From Rhizobium sp. NFR07 (lineage in GTDB: Bacteria; Pseudomonadota; Alphaproteobacteria; Rhizobiales; Rhizobiaceae): DNA of 64,000 nucleotides. The position numbers were made by a program, and so were the translations under genes. Shown piece by piece: positions 34,156-43,158 of the stretch. The stretch is from NCBI RefSeq assembly GCF_900111905.1, contig NZ_FOKM01000009.1:1-64000 (forward strand), given 5' to 3'. The notes under the pieces were generated by a model. That model was not told where the DNA came from. It did not search any database and saw only the letters and a program-made list of their open reading frames with translations. Within the stretch, counting starts at the first letter, position 1, and each line of letters begins with the position of its first letter.

Positions 34156-34223
34156 GCCGCCCATACCCCGCTCTGATCGGTTTCAATAATCCGATGAATT
34201 GTAGCTGTAGGCTAAGCCGTTGA

Positions 34224-34769
34224 TCAATGCCCCGAAAATTCCGCCAGCGTGCGCACTTCGACGCCGAGCGCCTCGAGTTTCTGACGGCCGCCGAGATCCG
34301 GCAGGTCGATGACGAAGCAGGCGGACACGACTTCCGCGCCGATCTGGCGCAGCAACTGCACGGCGCCGACAGCAGTGCCGCCGGTGGCGATCAGGTCGTC
34401 ACAAAGGATCACCTTCTCGCCCGGCTTCACCGCATCGACATGGATCTCCATCTCGTCGGTGCCGTATTCTAGCGCATAGGCCATGCGGACCGTCTTGTGC
34501 GGCAGCTTGCCCTTCTTGCGGATCGGCACGAAACCGGCCGAGAGCTGATGCGCCATCGCGCCGCCGAGAATAAAGCCACGGGCTTCCATGCCCGCGATCT
34601 TGTCGACGCCAAGACCTTCATAGGGCTTCACCAGCTCGTCCACCGCCAGCCGGAACGCAGCGGCGTCGCCGAGCAGCGTGGTGATGTCGCGAAAGATGAT
34701 GCCGGGCTTGGGATAGTCCGGGATCGAACGGATGGCGGCGGCGAGAATGTCTTTGGTGGAGGTCGTCAT
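34224..34769 (-). CDS. apt: Adenine phosphoribosyltransferase
   Basis: The 181-residue cytosolic enzyme salvages adenine to AMP using PRPP. Motifs include PDYPKPGIIFRDITTLL, GMEARGFILGGAMAHQL and the PRPP loop VILCDDLIATGGTA. The start at 34769 gives normal APRT length; a longer frame to 34868 crosses the petC terminator. It is downstream of petABC but separated by a terminator, so it probably has its own promoter. Confidence 0.95.
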   Translation of the reverse strand: MTTSTKDILAAAIRSIPDYPKPGIIFRDITTLLGDAAAFRLAVDELVKPYEGLGVDKIAGMEARGFILGGAMAHQLSAGFVPIRKKGKLPHKTVRMAYALEYGTDEMEIHVDAVKPGEKVILCDDLIATGGTAVGAVQLLRQIGAEVVSACFVIDLPDLGGRQKLEALGVEVRTLAEFSGH

Positions 34770-34814
34770 GAAAACCCTGTCTGTCGTCCTGTTGCGGCGT
34801 CTTGGAAAGCGCGC

Positions 34815-34840
34815 ATGAAAAAGGCGGCCGAAGCCGCCTT
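34815..34840 (-). terminator. Rho-independent terminator of petABC
   Basis: On the minus strand AAGGCGGC, TTCG tetraloop and GCCGCCTT are followed by TTTCATG. It starts 25 bases after the petC stop. Confidence 0.85.
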
Positions 34841-34864
34841 CTCTACCTGTGAGCCAACGGGGGA

Positions 34865-35761
34865 TCAATGTCCCTTGTTGGCGTAGACCGACTTCTTCGT
34901 CAGATAGATCAGGCCGGTGAAGATCACCAGGAACACCATGACCATGAAGCCGGTGCGCTTGCGCTCCTCAAGATGCGGCTCGGCGGTCCACATCAGGAAG
35001 GCGGAAACGTCCCTGGCATACTGGTCGACCGTCTGCGGTGCGCCATCGTCATAGGTCACCTGATCGTCGGCGATCGGCGGTGCCATGGCGAGCGAGGCGG
35101 CATTGGCGAAGTACGGGTTGTAGTGACCACCCTCTGGCACTTCGACGCCGGCCGGCGGCTCCTGATACCCGGTGATCAGCGAGTGGATATAGTCCGGCCC
35201 GCCTTCCTGGTACTGGGTGAAGATGTCGAAGATGAACTGCGGGAAGCCACGGGTGATACCGCGTGCCTTGGCAAGCAGGGACATATCCGGCGGGGCCGCA
35301 CCGTTGTTGGCGGCGGCGGCGGCCTGCGGGTTCGGATAGGGCGACGGGAAATAGTCGGACGGCGTGCCCGCGCGCTCGAACATTTCGCCCTCGTCGTTCG
35401 GCCCGTCCTGCACCTGGTAATTGGCCGCGAAGGTTTTCACCTGCGCTTCCGAATAACCGAGGTCCTCCAGCGTGCGGAAAGATACGAGCCGCATCGAATG
35501 ACAGGCGGCACAGACCTCCGTATAGACCTTCAGGCCGCGCTGCAGCTGCTGCTTGTCGTAGTGGCCGAACGGCCCGGCAAAGCTCCAGTCCTCATTCTTG
35601 GGATGATGGATCGGATAGTGCGGCGTGCCGCCCTCGGCATGTTCTTCGCCACCGGCGGCAGCGTCGTGGTTCTCCTGCGCCTGGACCTGGGTCAGACCGA
35701 GGCCGAGACCCACGCCCGCGAGAAGCGCCAGCGACAGGATGCTTGTAGCAAGCTTTTTCAT
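34865..35761 (-). CDS. petC: Ubiquinol-cytochrome c reductase, cytochrome c1
   Basis: The 298-residue cytochrome c1 subunit of complex III has a signal peptide (about 1-28), a haem-c site C84-xx-C87-H88, and AMAPPI near residue 245 with the likely axial Met. A C-terminal membrane anchor is TGFMVMVFLVIFTGLIYL. An insert rich in Ala/Asn around 165 is typical of rhizobia. It is separate from cytochrome b, unlike the fused fbcH of Bradyrhizobium; the gap is 23 bases. Confidence 0.95.
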   Translation of the reverse strand: MKKLATSILSLALLAGVGLGLGLTQVQAQENHDAAAGGEEHAEGGTPHYPIHHPKNEDWSFAGPFGHYDKQQLQRGLKVYTEVCAACHSMRLVSFRTLEDLGYSEAQVKTFAANYQVQDGPNDEGEMFERAGTPSDYFPSPYPNPQAAAAANNGAAPPDMSLLAKARGITRGFPQFIFDIFTQYQEGGPDYIHSLITGYQEPPAGVEVPEGGHYNPYFANAASLAMAPPIADDQVTYDDGAPQTVDQYARDVSAFLMWTAEPHLEERKRTGFMVMVFLVIFTGLIYLTKKSVYANKGH

Positions 35762-35784
35762 GATCTTGTCCCTCTCCGCCGCGC

Positions 35785-37077
35785 TCATGCCGAAGCCTTC
35801 GCAGGTTCGGCAACGGTCGAACCGCTCTTCCTCGCCTGCTGTTCGAGCACCGCCTCGGTGATCGAGTTCGGGATTCTCCGCGGAGTTTCGAACAGGCCGA
35901 GCAGCGGCATGATCACCAGGAAGAAGCCGAAATAGTAGAGCGTGCCGAGCTGCGACAGCGTCGTATAGATGCCTTCCGCCGGTTGTGAACCGAGCCAGCC
36001 GAGAAGGATGGCGTTGGCGACGAACAGCCAGAAGAACGTCTTGTACCAGGGGCGATAGACGGCGGATCGAACCTTCGACGTATCGAGCCAGGGGAGGAAG
36101 AACAGGATGATGATCGAGCCGAACATGACGAGTACGCCGCCGAGCTTGGAATCGATCGGCCCGACATTGAAGGTAATCGCACGCAGCATGGCGTAGAACG
36201 GCAGGTAGTACCATTCGGGCACGATATGCGACGGCGTCTTCAGGGCATCGGCCGGGATGTAGTTGTCCGGATGGCCGAGATAGTTCGGCATGTAGAAGAT
36301 GAACCAGGCATAGGCGATCAGGAAGATCGACACGCCGAGCGCATCCTTGAGCGTCGCATAGGGCGTAAACGCGACCGTATCGGTCTTGGTCTTCACCTCG
36401 ACGCCGGTCGGGTTCGTCTGGCCGGTGACGTGCAGCGCCCAGATATGCAGCACGACCACGCCCGCGATCATGAAGGGCAGCAGATAGTGCAGCGAGAAGA
36501 AGCGGTTCAACGTCGGCTGGTCGACCGCAAAGCCGCCGAGCAGGAATTGCTGTATCCACTCGCCGACAAGCGGAAAGGCCGAGAAGAAGCCGGTGATGAC
36601 CGTTGCCCCCCAGAAGGACATCTGCCCCCAGGGAAGCACGTAGCCCATGAAGCCGGTCGCCATCATCAGGAGGTAGATGACGACGCCAAGGATCCAGAGG
36701 ATTTCACGCGGCGCCTTGTAGGAACCGTAATAGAGGCCGCGGGCGATATGCAGATAAACCGCGATGAAGAAGAACGACGCGCCGTTGGCATGCATGTAAC
36801 GCAGGAGCCAGCCGTGATTGACGTCGCGCATGATCTTCTCGACGCTGTCGAAGGCGACACCGGTCGATGCCGAATAATGCATGGCGAGCACGATCCCGGA
36901 CAGGATCTGCACGATCAGCATGACCGACAGCATGGCGCCGAACGTATAGGCGTAGTTGAGATTGCGCGGCACCGGATAGGCGACGAAGCTGTCGTACAGC
37001 ATGCGCGGCAGCGGAAGCCGGGCATCGATCCACTTTTCCACGCCGCTAGACGGCTGGTATGACGAATGTCCACTCAT
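35785..37077 (-). CDS. petB: Ubiquinol-cytochrome c reductase, cytochrome b
   Basis: The 430-residue integral membrane subunit carries both quinone sites and haems b. It has eight hydrophobic helices, His pairs in the second and fourth helices (HYSASTGVAF preceding, YLHIARGLYYGSY), the Qo-site PEWYYLPFYAMLRA and a GYVLPWGQMSFWGATVIT loop. The start at 37077 excludes an N-terminal extension running into petA. It lies 11 bases after the petA stop and 23 before petC. Confidence 0.96.
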   Translation of the reverse strand: MSGHSSYQPSSGVEKWIDARLPLPRMLYDSFVAYPVPRNLNYAYTFGAMLSVMLIVQILSGIVLAMHYSASTGVAFDSVEKIMRDVNHGWLLRYMHANGASFFFIAVYLHIARGLYYGSYKAPREILWILGVVIYLLMMATGFMGYVLPWGQMSFWGATVITGFFSAFPLVGEWIQQFLLGGFAVDQPTLNRFFSLHYLLPFMIAGVVVLHIWALHVTGQTNPTGVEVKTKTDTVAFTPYATLKDALGVSIFLIAYAWFIFYMPNYLGHPDNYIPADALKTPSHIVPEWYYLPFYAMLRAITFNVGPIDSKLGGVLVMFGSIIILFFLPWLDTSKVRSAVYRPWYKTFFWLFVANAILLGWLGSQPAEGIYTTLSQLGTLYYFGFFLVIMPLLGLFETPRRIPNSITEAVLEQQARKSGSTVAEPAKASA

Positions 37078-37088
37078 GTCCCTGCCCC

Positions 37089-37667
37089 TCACCCAATCCG
37101 GATCACGGTATCGCTCGCAAAAGCGAATGTCGGAATTGCCAGGTTCTGCGGCGCAGGACCTTTTCGGATGCGGCCCGCAGTATCGTAGTGCGAGCCATGG
37201 CAGGGACAGAACCACCCGCCGAAATCCCCGGACTGGCCGAGGGGTACGCAGCCGAGATGGGTACAGGAGCCGATCATGACGATCCAGTTCTCCTTGCCGT
37301 CACCGGCCGAGCGGTCGATGCTCGTGGCCTCGGCGTCGGCTGCCAGATTGGCGTTGCGGGCGACGGGATCCTTCAGGTCGCCAAGCGCGACCGCGTTGGC
37401 CTCCTCGACTTCCTTCGGCGTCCGGTTGCGAATGAAGACCGGCTTGCCGCGCCATTTCACCGTCAGCGACATGCCAGCCTGCAGGGCAGCGACGTTCACT
37501 TCGATCGAGGCGAGAGCCAGCGTCGATGCGTCGGGACGCATCTGGTCGATGAAGGGCCATGCGACGGCTGCGGCTCCGACCACACCCGTCATGCCCGTCG
37601 CTAGATAGAGGAAATCGCGACGAGTAGGCTCGCTCACGGTTCCATCACTTGGATTATGCTCACTCAC
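37089..37667 (-). CDS. petA: Ubiquinol-cytochrome c reductase, Rieske iron-sulfur subunit
   Basis: The 192-residue Rieske protein has a twin-arginine signal anchor (TRRDFLYLATGMTGVVGAAA), then the [2Fe-2S] ligands in CTHLGC and CPCHGS, with a GPAPQNL loop. It is exported by Tat and stays anchored in the inner membrane. It is first in petABC; its upstream region contains a stem-loop and a distal FNR-type box. Confidence 0.96.
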   Translation of the reverse strand: MSEHNPSDGTVSEPTRRDFLYLATGMTGVVGAAAVAWPFIDQMRPDASTLALASIEVNVAALQAGMSLTVKWRGKPVFIRNRTPKEVEEANAVALGDLKDPVARNANLAADAEATSIDRSAGDGKENWIVMIGSCTHLGCVPLGQSGDFGGWFCPCHGSHYDTAGRIRKGPAPQNLAIPTFAFASDTVIRIG

Positions 37668-38050
37668 GGTTCAACCATCCTCTCATGCAATGTCCCAGTC
37701 ATTCGCATGCCTCCTCCTGGCTATGGTTAAGCCTCCGCCACCATAGATCGAACATCGATTCCCCAGCAAGACGGCTCCTCAACGCTTTGATCGCAGAAAA
37801 ACTCCCGCTTTGGCAAGGCCTTCGGCCTTCCAAGCGAGGGTCGCCCTACACTTTTGCGTCGCAACAACCAGGTGCTGCAACACTCCTTTTCAAGCGATGG
37901 CAGCAACACTGATTTAGCGCGCAAAATCAAAGCGTAGCTTGACATGGATCAAGTGTGGCGGAGCCGTTTACACCCGCCAGGGCTGCCGCGTTGCCAGTGT
38001 TTTGCAGGCATGCTAATGCATCGCAGCATCACGGGGCTTCGGACGCGATC
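37668..38050. other. Intergenic region between petA and the EEP hydrolase gene
   Basis: This 383-base region holds divergent promoters. Notable are an imperfect stem-loop around AAGGCC-TTC-GGCCTT (37806-37836), lying in the presumed petA leader, and the FNR/FixK-type palindrome at 37939-37952. No gene is recognised. Confidence 0.5.
37939..37952. promoter_or_regulatory. FNR/FixK-type box
   Basis: TTGAC-ATGG-ATCAA matches the TTGAY-N4-RTCAA consensus of the FNR/FixK/FnrN family exactly. It is about 99 bases upstream of the EEP start and about 272 bases upstream of petA. In rhizobia such sites respond to low oxygen. Which gene it serves is open. Confidence 0.65.
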
Positions 38051-38995
38051 ATGACCATCAGACAGATCCTATCCGTCGCCATCTGCGTCATCGTGTCGCT
38101 TGTCTTATTTGCAATTGCGACGCGCTATTTCCATCCGCACTGGATTCTGGCGGCTCTGCACAGCCTGCAACTGCATTTTGCGCTGGCCTGTGTGGCCGCG
38201 ATGCTGGTCGCGATCGTGCTTCATCGCAACCTCTTCAGCTATCTGCTTCTGATTGCCGCCCTGGCGCTGGCCGGGCACGCGGTCGTCATGGGCAGGCAGC
38301 TTGCAGCGGTCGTCACGGCGGCCGATGCCGATGCGCCGGACTTCAGGCTCATGTCCTTCAACATCCTGTCCAACAACTACACGAACGGCGAAGCGATCGC
38401 GAAGATGATCGCGGCCTCGGGCGCAGACATCGTCAACGTGATGGAGAGCGAGCCGCTGCGGGCGCATCTGCCGCTGCTCGCGGATGCCTATCCGTATCAT
38501 GTCGGCTGTGGTGTCCAGGTCTTGGACTGCGACCAGCTGATGCTGTCGAAGACGCCGCTTGAAAACGGTGTGATCCGCAGTCTCGGCCCGATCTTCGACA
38601 ATCGCTTCATCCTCGCCGAGACGATGATCGCCGGCCAGCGTGTGCATGTGGCCGGCATCCATACGACAAAACCCTATTTCGACAATTTCCAGACGATGGA
38701 ACTGATCCGCGCCGCGCTCGCGCTGACCGACACGGAAGGCCCGCTCGTCCTGTCGGGTGATTTCAACGCGTCGAGCCTCGGACCGAATATACGCGAATTC
38801 CTGCGCTGGACCGACCTGCATGCCGCGTCCTGGGAGCCTGCGACCTGGCCAATCGAACTCGGTCCATTCGGCCTTGCGATCGACCATGTCTATGTTCGGG
38901 CGCCGCTGAAGTTCAGATCGATAACCCGCCTGCCCGAGGCCTACGGATCGAACCATGCCGGGCTGATGGCCGAGATCGCCATCACCGGCAACTGA
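38051..38995 (+). CDS. Membrane-anchored endonuclease/exonuclease/phosphatase-family protein
   Basis: This 314-residue protein has three N-terminal hydrophobic helices (about 5-95), then an EEP domain with FNILSNNYT, MESEPLRAH (metal Glu), SGDFNASSLG, and terminal IDHVYV and SNHAGL. The EEP fold includes nucleases, sphingomyelinases and phosphatases; with the membrane anchor and periplasmic-facing domain, a phosphodiesterase or lipid phosphatase is possible. ATG 38051 is the first in frame with a sensible N-terminus. It is divergent from petA. Confidence 0.8.
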   Translation: MTIRQILSVAICVIVSLVLFAIATRYFHPHWILAALHSLQLHFALACVAAMLVAIVLHRNLFSYLLLIAALALAGHAVVMGRQLAAVVTAADADAPDFRLMSFNILSNNYTNGEAIAKMIAASGADIVNVMESEPLRAHLPLLADAYPYHVGCGVQVLDCDQLMLSKTPLENGVIRSLGPIFDNRFILAETMIAGQRVHVAGIHTTKPYFDNFQTMELIRAALALTDTEGPLVLSGDFNASSLGPNIREFLRWTDLHAASWEPATWPIELGPFGLAIDHVYVRAPLKFRSITRLPEAYGSNHAGLMAEIAITGN

Positions 38996-39024
38996 GACGC
39001 CCCAACGCCGGTGCGACAGCCGAT

Positions 39025-40890
39025 CTACTGCGCAGCGTCGGCGGCGAGGAACCCGCCCGTCTGGCGCGACCAGAGCTCGGCATAGAGCCCGCCCCGCGCC
39101 AGCAGCTCGTTGTGGGTGCCTTCCTCGACGATCCGCCCCTTGTCGATCACGATCAGCCGGTCGAGCATGGCGATGGTCGAGAGTCGGTGGGCGATCGCGA
39201 GCACCGTCTTGCCCTGCATCAGTTCGTCGAGGCTGGACTGGATCGCCGCCTCGACCTCCGAATCCAATGCCGAGGTCGCCTCGTCCAGCACCAGGATCGG
39301 CGCGTCCTTCAGCATCACGCGGGCAATTGCGATCCGTTGCCGCTGGCCGCCCGAAAGCTTGACGCCGCGCTCGCCAACATGAGCGTCAAAGCCCTTGCGG
39401 CCGCGCTGATCGACCAGGCTGGCGATGAACTCTTCGGCCTGCGCTCGTTTCACCGCATCGAGCAGTTGGGCATCGGAGGCATCGGGACGGCCGAACAGGA
39501 CGTTGTCGCGGATCGAGCGGTGCAGCAGCGACGTATCCTGGGTCACCATGCCGATCTGCGCTCTCAGCGATTCCTGCGTCACCTTCGAGATATCCTGACC
39601 GTCGATCTCGATCCGGCCGCCTTCGAGGTCGTAGAACCTCAGAAGCAGGTTGACCAGCGTCGACTTGCCGGCGCCCGAACGGCCGATGATGCCGACCTTC
39701 TCCCCTGCCCTGATGGTGAGATTCATGTGGTCGATAACGCCGGCGCTGCGGCCATAGTGGAAGCTGACGTCGTCGAAACGGATTTCAGGCCGCACCACCG
39801 TCAGTGCCGGAGCACCGGGGACGTCGGTCAATCGGATCGGCTGCGAGATCAGCTCGGCTGCGTTCTGCACCGTGCCGAAATTGCGCATGATGCCGTTGAA
39901 CTGCGTCATCAGCCGGCCGAGCAGGAAGTTCAGTCGCAGCACCAGCGCCAGCGTGAAGGCAACGGCGCCAGCGCTGATCTTGCCCTGCAGCCAGAGATGG
40001 ATGCAGAGCGCCGCCATCGAGGTTATCATCACGCCGGAGAGAAGCGCCATGGAAGCACGCACGCCGGTGATGAACCGCGTGAACATGATGACCGACGACT
40101 GGAAGACGTCGAAGCCGTTGCGCATGTAGCGGTCATTCGCCTCGTCGCGGCCGAACAGCCTGAGCGTCTGGATATTGCTGTAGGCGTCGACCATCCGGCC
40201 GGAAAGCATCGATGCCGCTTCGGCGGTCTCCTTGGAATGATAACGGATACGCGGCACGAAATAGCGGGCGAGAGCGGCAAAGATCGCCACCCAGGCGAGA
40301 ACCAACATCGCAAGTCGCCAGTCCAACCCGCCGATCAGCGTCAGCATCGACACCGAATAGATCAGGACGAACCAGACGCTTTCCATCAGCGACGTTACGA
40401 GATCGCCCGCCGCCTGACCGCCTGACCAGACCTTGGTAACGATCCGCCCGGCGAAATCGTTCTGGAAGAAGGACAGCGACTGGCGCGCCACATGCCGGTA
40501 GGACTGCCAGCGGACGAGATTGTAGAAGCCCGGCGTGATGATCTGCTGGTCGACCAGCGCCGTCACCATGGTCACGAGAAAACGCACGACGCCGATCAGC
40601 ACCAGCATGCCGCCGAGTTCCCAGCGGTGGGCGGCCAGCAGGCCATCCCATCCTGCCGCCCGATCGACGGTGGCAAGAATATCGACCAGCCGCCCGACGA
40701 ACCAGAACAGCGCCGCCTCGATGGCCGCCGTCAATCCGCCGAGCACCAGCATGGCCGCAAATGGCGCCTTGGCCTGCCGGACATAGAACCAGATGAAGGC
40801 GAACGTGCCGGAAGGCGGCCGCAGATCCTCTGCTTCGGCGAAAGGTTCGACACGTGTCTCGAAGAAGCGGAAGAATTGGGTGATGGCCAT
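39025..40890 (-). CDS. ABC exporter, fused permease and ATPase (first paralogue)
   Basis: The 621-residue half-transporter has six membrane helices (about 30-330) and an ATPase with Walker A GRSGAGKST, Q-loop MVTQDTSL, signature LSGGQRQRIAIARV, Walker B PILVLDEATSALD and the H-loop in AIAHRLST. Type IV exporters work as dimers. It is very similar to the ABC protein encoded 43159-45027, and they may pair. ATG 40890 is chosen; the extension to 41049 is implausible. The substrate is unknown. Confidence 0.9.
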   Translation of the reverse strand: MAITQFFRFFETRVEPFAEAEDLRPPSGTFAFIWFYVRQAKAPFAAMLVLGGLTAAIEAALFWFVGRLVDILATVDRAAGWDGLLAAHRWELGGMLVLIGVVRFLVTMVTALVDQQIITPGFYNLVRWQSYRHVARQSLSFFQNDFAGRIVTKVWSGGQAAGDLVTSLMESVWFVLIYSVSMLTLIGGLDWRLAMLVLAWVAIFAALARYFVPRIRYHSKETAEAASMLSGRMVDAYSNIQTLRLFGRDEANDRYMRNGFDVFQSSVIMFTRFITGVRASMALLSGVMITSMAALCIHLWLQGKISAGAVAFTLALVLRLNFLLGRLMTQFNGIMRNFGTVQNAAELISQPIRLTDVPGAPALTVVRPEIRFDDVSFHYGRSAGVIDHMNLTIRAGEKVGIIGRSGAGKSTLVNLLLRFYDLEGGRIEIDGQDISKVTQESLRAQIGMVTQDTSLLHRSIRDNVLFGRPDASDAQLLDAVKRAQAEEFIASLVDQRGRKGFDAHVGERGVKLSGGQRQRIAIARVMLKDAPILVLDEATSALDSEVEAAIQSSLDELMQGKTVLAIAHRLSTIAMLDRLIVIDKGRIVEEGTHNELLARGGLYAELWSRQTGGFLAADAAQ

Positions 40891-40974
40891 GGCCACCGAT
40901 ATATGCCGGTTCCACGATACGGCAAAGGGTGCGGGCGGATTACATTTCGGCAAGCATGATGAACCACCGGCAGA

Positions 40975-41004
40975 AACGAAAAACGGCGGCCCGAGGCCGC
41001 CGTT
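40975..41004 (-). terminator. Rho-independent terminator of the chemoreceptor gene
   Basis: On the minus strand AACGGCGGCC, TCG loop and GGCCGCCGTT (41004-40982) run into TTTCGTTTC. It lies 30 bases after the chemoreceptor stop and separates it from the first ABC gene. Confidence 0.88.
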
Positions 41005-41033
41005 CGATGTCGTCGTCAAACCCGGTGTCGGGC

Positions 41034-42956
41034 TTAGAATTCGGACCATTCCTGCTTCACGGCTGCAGCCGAGGAACCGCCGCCGAAGGCAGAGGCGATC
41101 CTGTTGCCGAGCGCACGCGCCGGCGATGCGGCCGGACGCGAGGCAGGCGTTGCCGCACGCGGCGTGGCTGCTGCTTCGCCGCCGAGCTTGAACTGCGAGA
41201 GCAGCTCGTTCAGTGCCGCTGCCTGCGTTGCGAGGCTGTGGCTTGCCGCATTGGTCTGCTCGACCATTGCTGCGTTCTGCTGGGTGCCCTGGTCCATCTG
41301 GTTGACCGAAGTACTGATTTCCGAAAGGCCCGTCGACTGCTCGCGGGTGGAGACCACAATCGAGGCGACATTGCGGTTGATCATCTGCACGTCGGTGACG
41401 ATCGTCTCGAGCGCCTTGCCGGTCTCTCCGACCAGCGTCACGCCGTCGCGGACCTTCTCGCCGGAGGCGTTGATCAGCGCCTTGATTTCGCGCGCAGCAT
41501 TGGCCGAACGCTGGGCGAGTTCACGCACTTCCTGGGCAACGACCGCAAAGCCCTTGCCTGCCTCACCGGCGCGGGCCGCCTCGACGCCGGCATTGAGCGC
41601 TAGGAGGTTGGTCTGGAAGGCGATCTCGTCGATCACGCCGATGATGTTGGAGATCTCGCCGGATGACTTCTCGATCGCCTCCATGGCGGAGACCGCCTGA
41701 CGGACGATCTCGCCGGAACGTTCGGCACCTGCACGGGTCTGGTCGACCAGCGTGCCGGCCTCGCCGGCGCGAACCGCCGAGTCCTTGACGGCCGTAGTGA
41801 CCTGTTCGAGCGCCGCAGCCGTTTCTTCGACCGAGGCCGCCTGCTGTTCGGTACGCTTGGAGAGGTCGTCTGCAGCCGAACGGATCTCGTTGGCACCTGC
41901 ATCGATCATGCGGGCATTGTCGCCGACCGAACGCAGCACAGTCTGCAGCTTGCCGACCGATTCGTTGAAGTTGACGCGGAGCATGTCGAGTTGACCGGAG
42001 AACTGCTGTTCCAGACGAACCGTCATGTCGCCATTGGAAAGGCTCTTCAGGCCATGGGCAAGACCATCGACGGCAAAGGCGACGTCGGCGGCTTCACGTG
42101 CCTTCTGTTCTTCGCGGGCGATCCGTTCGCGCTCGCTCATCGAACGGTTGGCTTCGGTCTCCTGCTCCAGTCGAACGCGCTCCAGCGCGTTGTCGCGGAA
42201 TACGGCGACGGCCGCTGCCATTTCGCCGATCTCGTCCTTGCGGCCGGCATAGGGAATGGCGACAGAGGCGTTGCCCGCGGCAAGGACGTTCATCGAATTG
42301 GTGATCTGGGTAACCGGACGCGTTACGCGCATCAGGCACAGAACCGCTGCACCGATGGCAATCGCGACAGCGAAGAGAACGCCACCGATCGTCGACATGT
42401 AGACGAAGTCCGCCGTTTCGCTTGCCTTCTGGCGATCTTCGACGCTGCGGGTCTTGTTGTCGTTCATCAGGCCCTGCAGCATCGTGCCGACCTCTCCGCC
42501 CTTCGGAATCATCTTGGCGATGACGTCCTTGGCTTCGTAGATCCGCGACGACTGGATGAGACCGATGAACTGCTGGCCAAGCGCATCATATTCCGCCATG
42601 ACCTTCTCGATCTCGGCGAATTTTTCCCTGGAGGCAGGGATCGTCATCGAGTCGCCATAGGCCTTGAAGGCTCCGGCGCGAGCCGAGTTCTTTTCCTGAA
42701 GTTGGGCGAGCCAGTTCTTCTTTTCCTCGGCATTGCTGGCCGTCAGCGTCATGAGATAGAGGCGGCGGATATCGGACAGCACGCCATCCATGTCCGCAAC
42801 CATCAGTGCCCGATCGATGCGCCGGCTGATCTGGTCGGTCTGCGCGTCCATCTGCGCGACGGAACGTATGCCGAGAGCACCCTGAACAATTAGAATTAAG
42901 ACCATCACGCCGAAGAGCGCAGGCAAAAGCAGTTTTATCTTAATAGAGTTCATCAT
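41034..42956 (-). CDS. Methyl-accepting chemotaxis protein
   Basis: The 640-residue receptor has helix 1 (about 8-30), a periplasmic four-helix-type sensor (about 31-190; MDAQTDQISRRIDRALMVAD), helix 2 (about 193-215), HAMP and a long coiled-coil signalling domain. The hairpin tip is EIAFQTNLLALNAGVEAARAG. The C-terminus EWSEF resembles the pentapeptide that tethers CheR in other receptors. An FNR-type box lies 129 bases upstream of the start. No che genes are nearby. Confidence 0.93.
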   Translation of the reverse strand: MMNSIKIKLLLPALFGVMVLILIVQGALGIRSVAQMDAQTDQISRRIDRALMVADMDGVLSDIRRLYLMTLTASNAEEKKNWLAQLQEKNSARAGAFKAYGDSMTIPASREKFAEIEKVMAEYDALGQQFIGLIQSSRIYEAKDVIAKMIPKGGEVGTMLQGLMNDNKTRSVEDRQKASETADFVYMSTIGGVLFAVAIAIGAAVLCLMRVTRPVTQITNSMNVLAAGNASVAIPYAGRKDEIGEMAAAVAVFRDNALERVRLEQETEANRSMSERERIAREEQKAREAADVAFAVDGLAHGLKSLSNGDMTVRLEQQFSGQLDMLRVNFNESVGKLQTVLRSVGDNARMIDAGANEIRSAADDLSKRTEQQAASVEETAAALEQVTTAVKDSAVRAGEAGTLVDQTRAGAERSGEIVRQAVSAMEAIEKSSGEISNIIGVIDEIAFQTNLLALNAGVEAARAGEAGKGFAVVAQEVRELAQRSANAAREIKALINASGEKVRDGVTLVGETGKALETIVTDVQMINRNVASIVVSTREQSTGLSEISTSVNQMDQGTQQNAAMVEQTNAASHSLATQAAALNELLSQFKLGGEAAATPRAATPASRPAASPARALGNRIASAFGGGSSAAAVKQEWSEF

Positions 42957-43084
42957 CTCGTTAACCAGCTGAGGAAGAAGCCAAAAGTGCGAAGCACCCT
43001 GCTTCCTTGCTGCCAGTTTCCGATGAAGAAAGACTTACCAACCGATGGGAACAATCGGTGTTCAACGCAAAGTCGAACATGGAT

Positions 43085-43098
43085 TTGACGAACGTCAA
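43085..43098. promoter_or_regulatory. FNR/FixK-type box upstream of the chemoreceptor
   Basis: TTGAC-GAAC-GTCAA is a perfect TTGAY-N4-RTCAA palindrome, 129 bases before the receptor start and 61 bases downstream of the start of the 3' end of the ABC gene region (43159). Its location suits control of the receptor gene by a low-oxygen regulator. Confidence 0.6.
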
Positions 43099-43158
43099 TT
43101 CCGTTTTGCGCAAACCGCGCAGCGGACAACTACGAGACGAAATGCCTGAGACGGCGGG

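Noticed and set aside
34865..36559. Apparent cytochrome b-c1 fusion frame
   Set aside because: The c1 frame stays open upstream of its start by chance; petB has its own stop at 35785-35787 and petC has a signal peptide at its real start.
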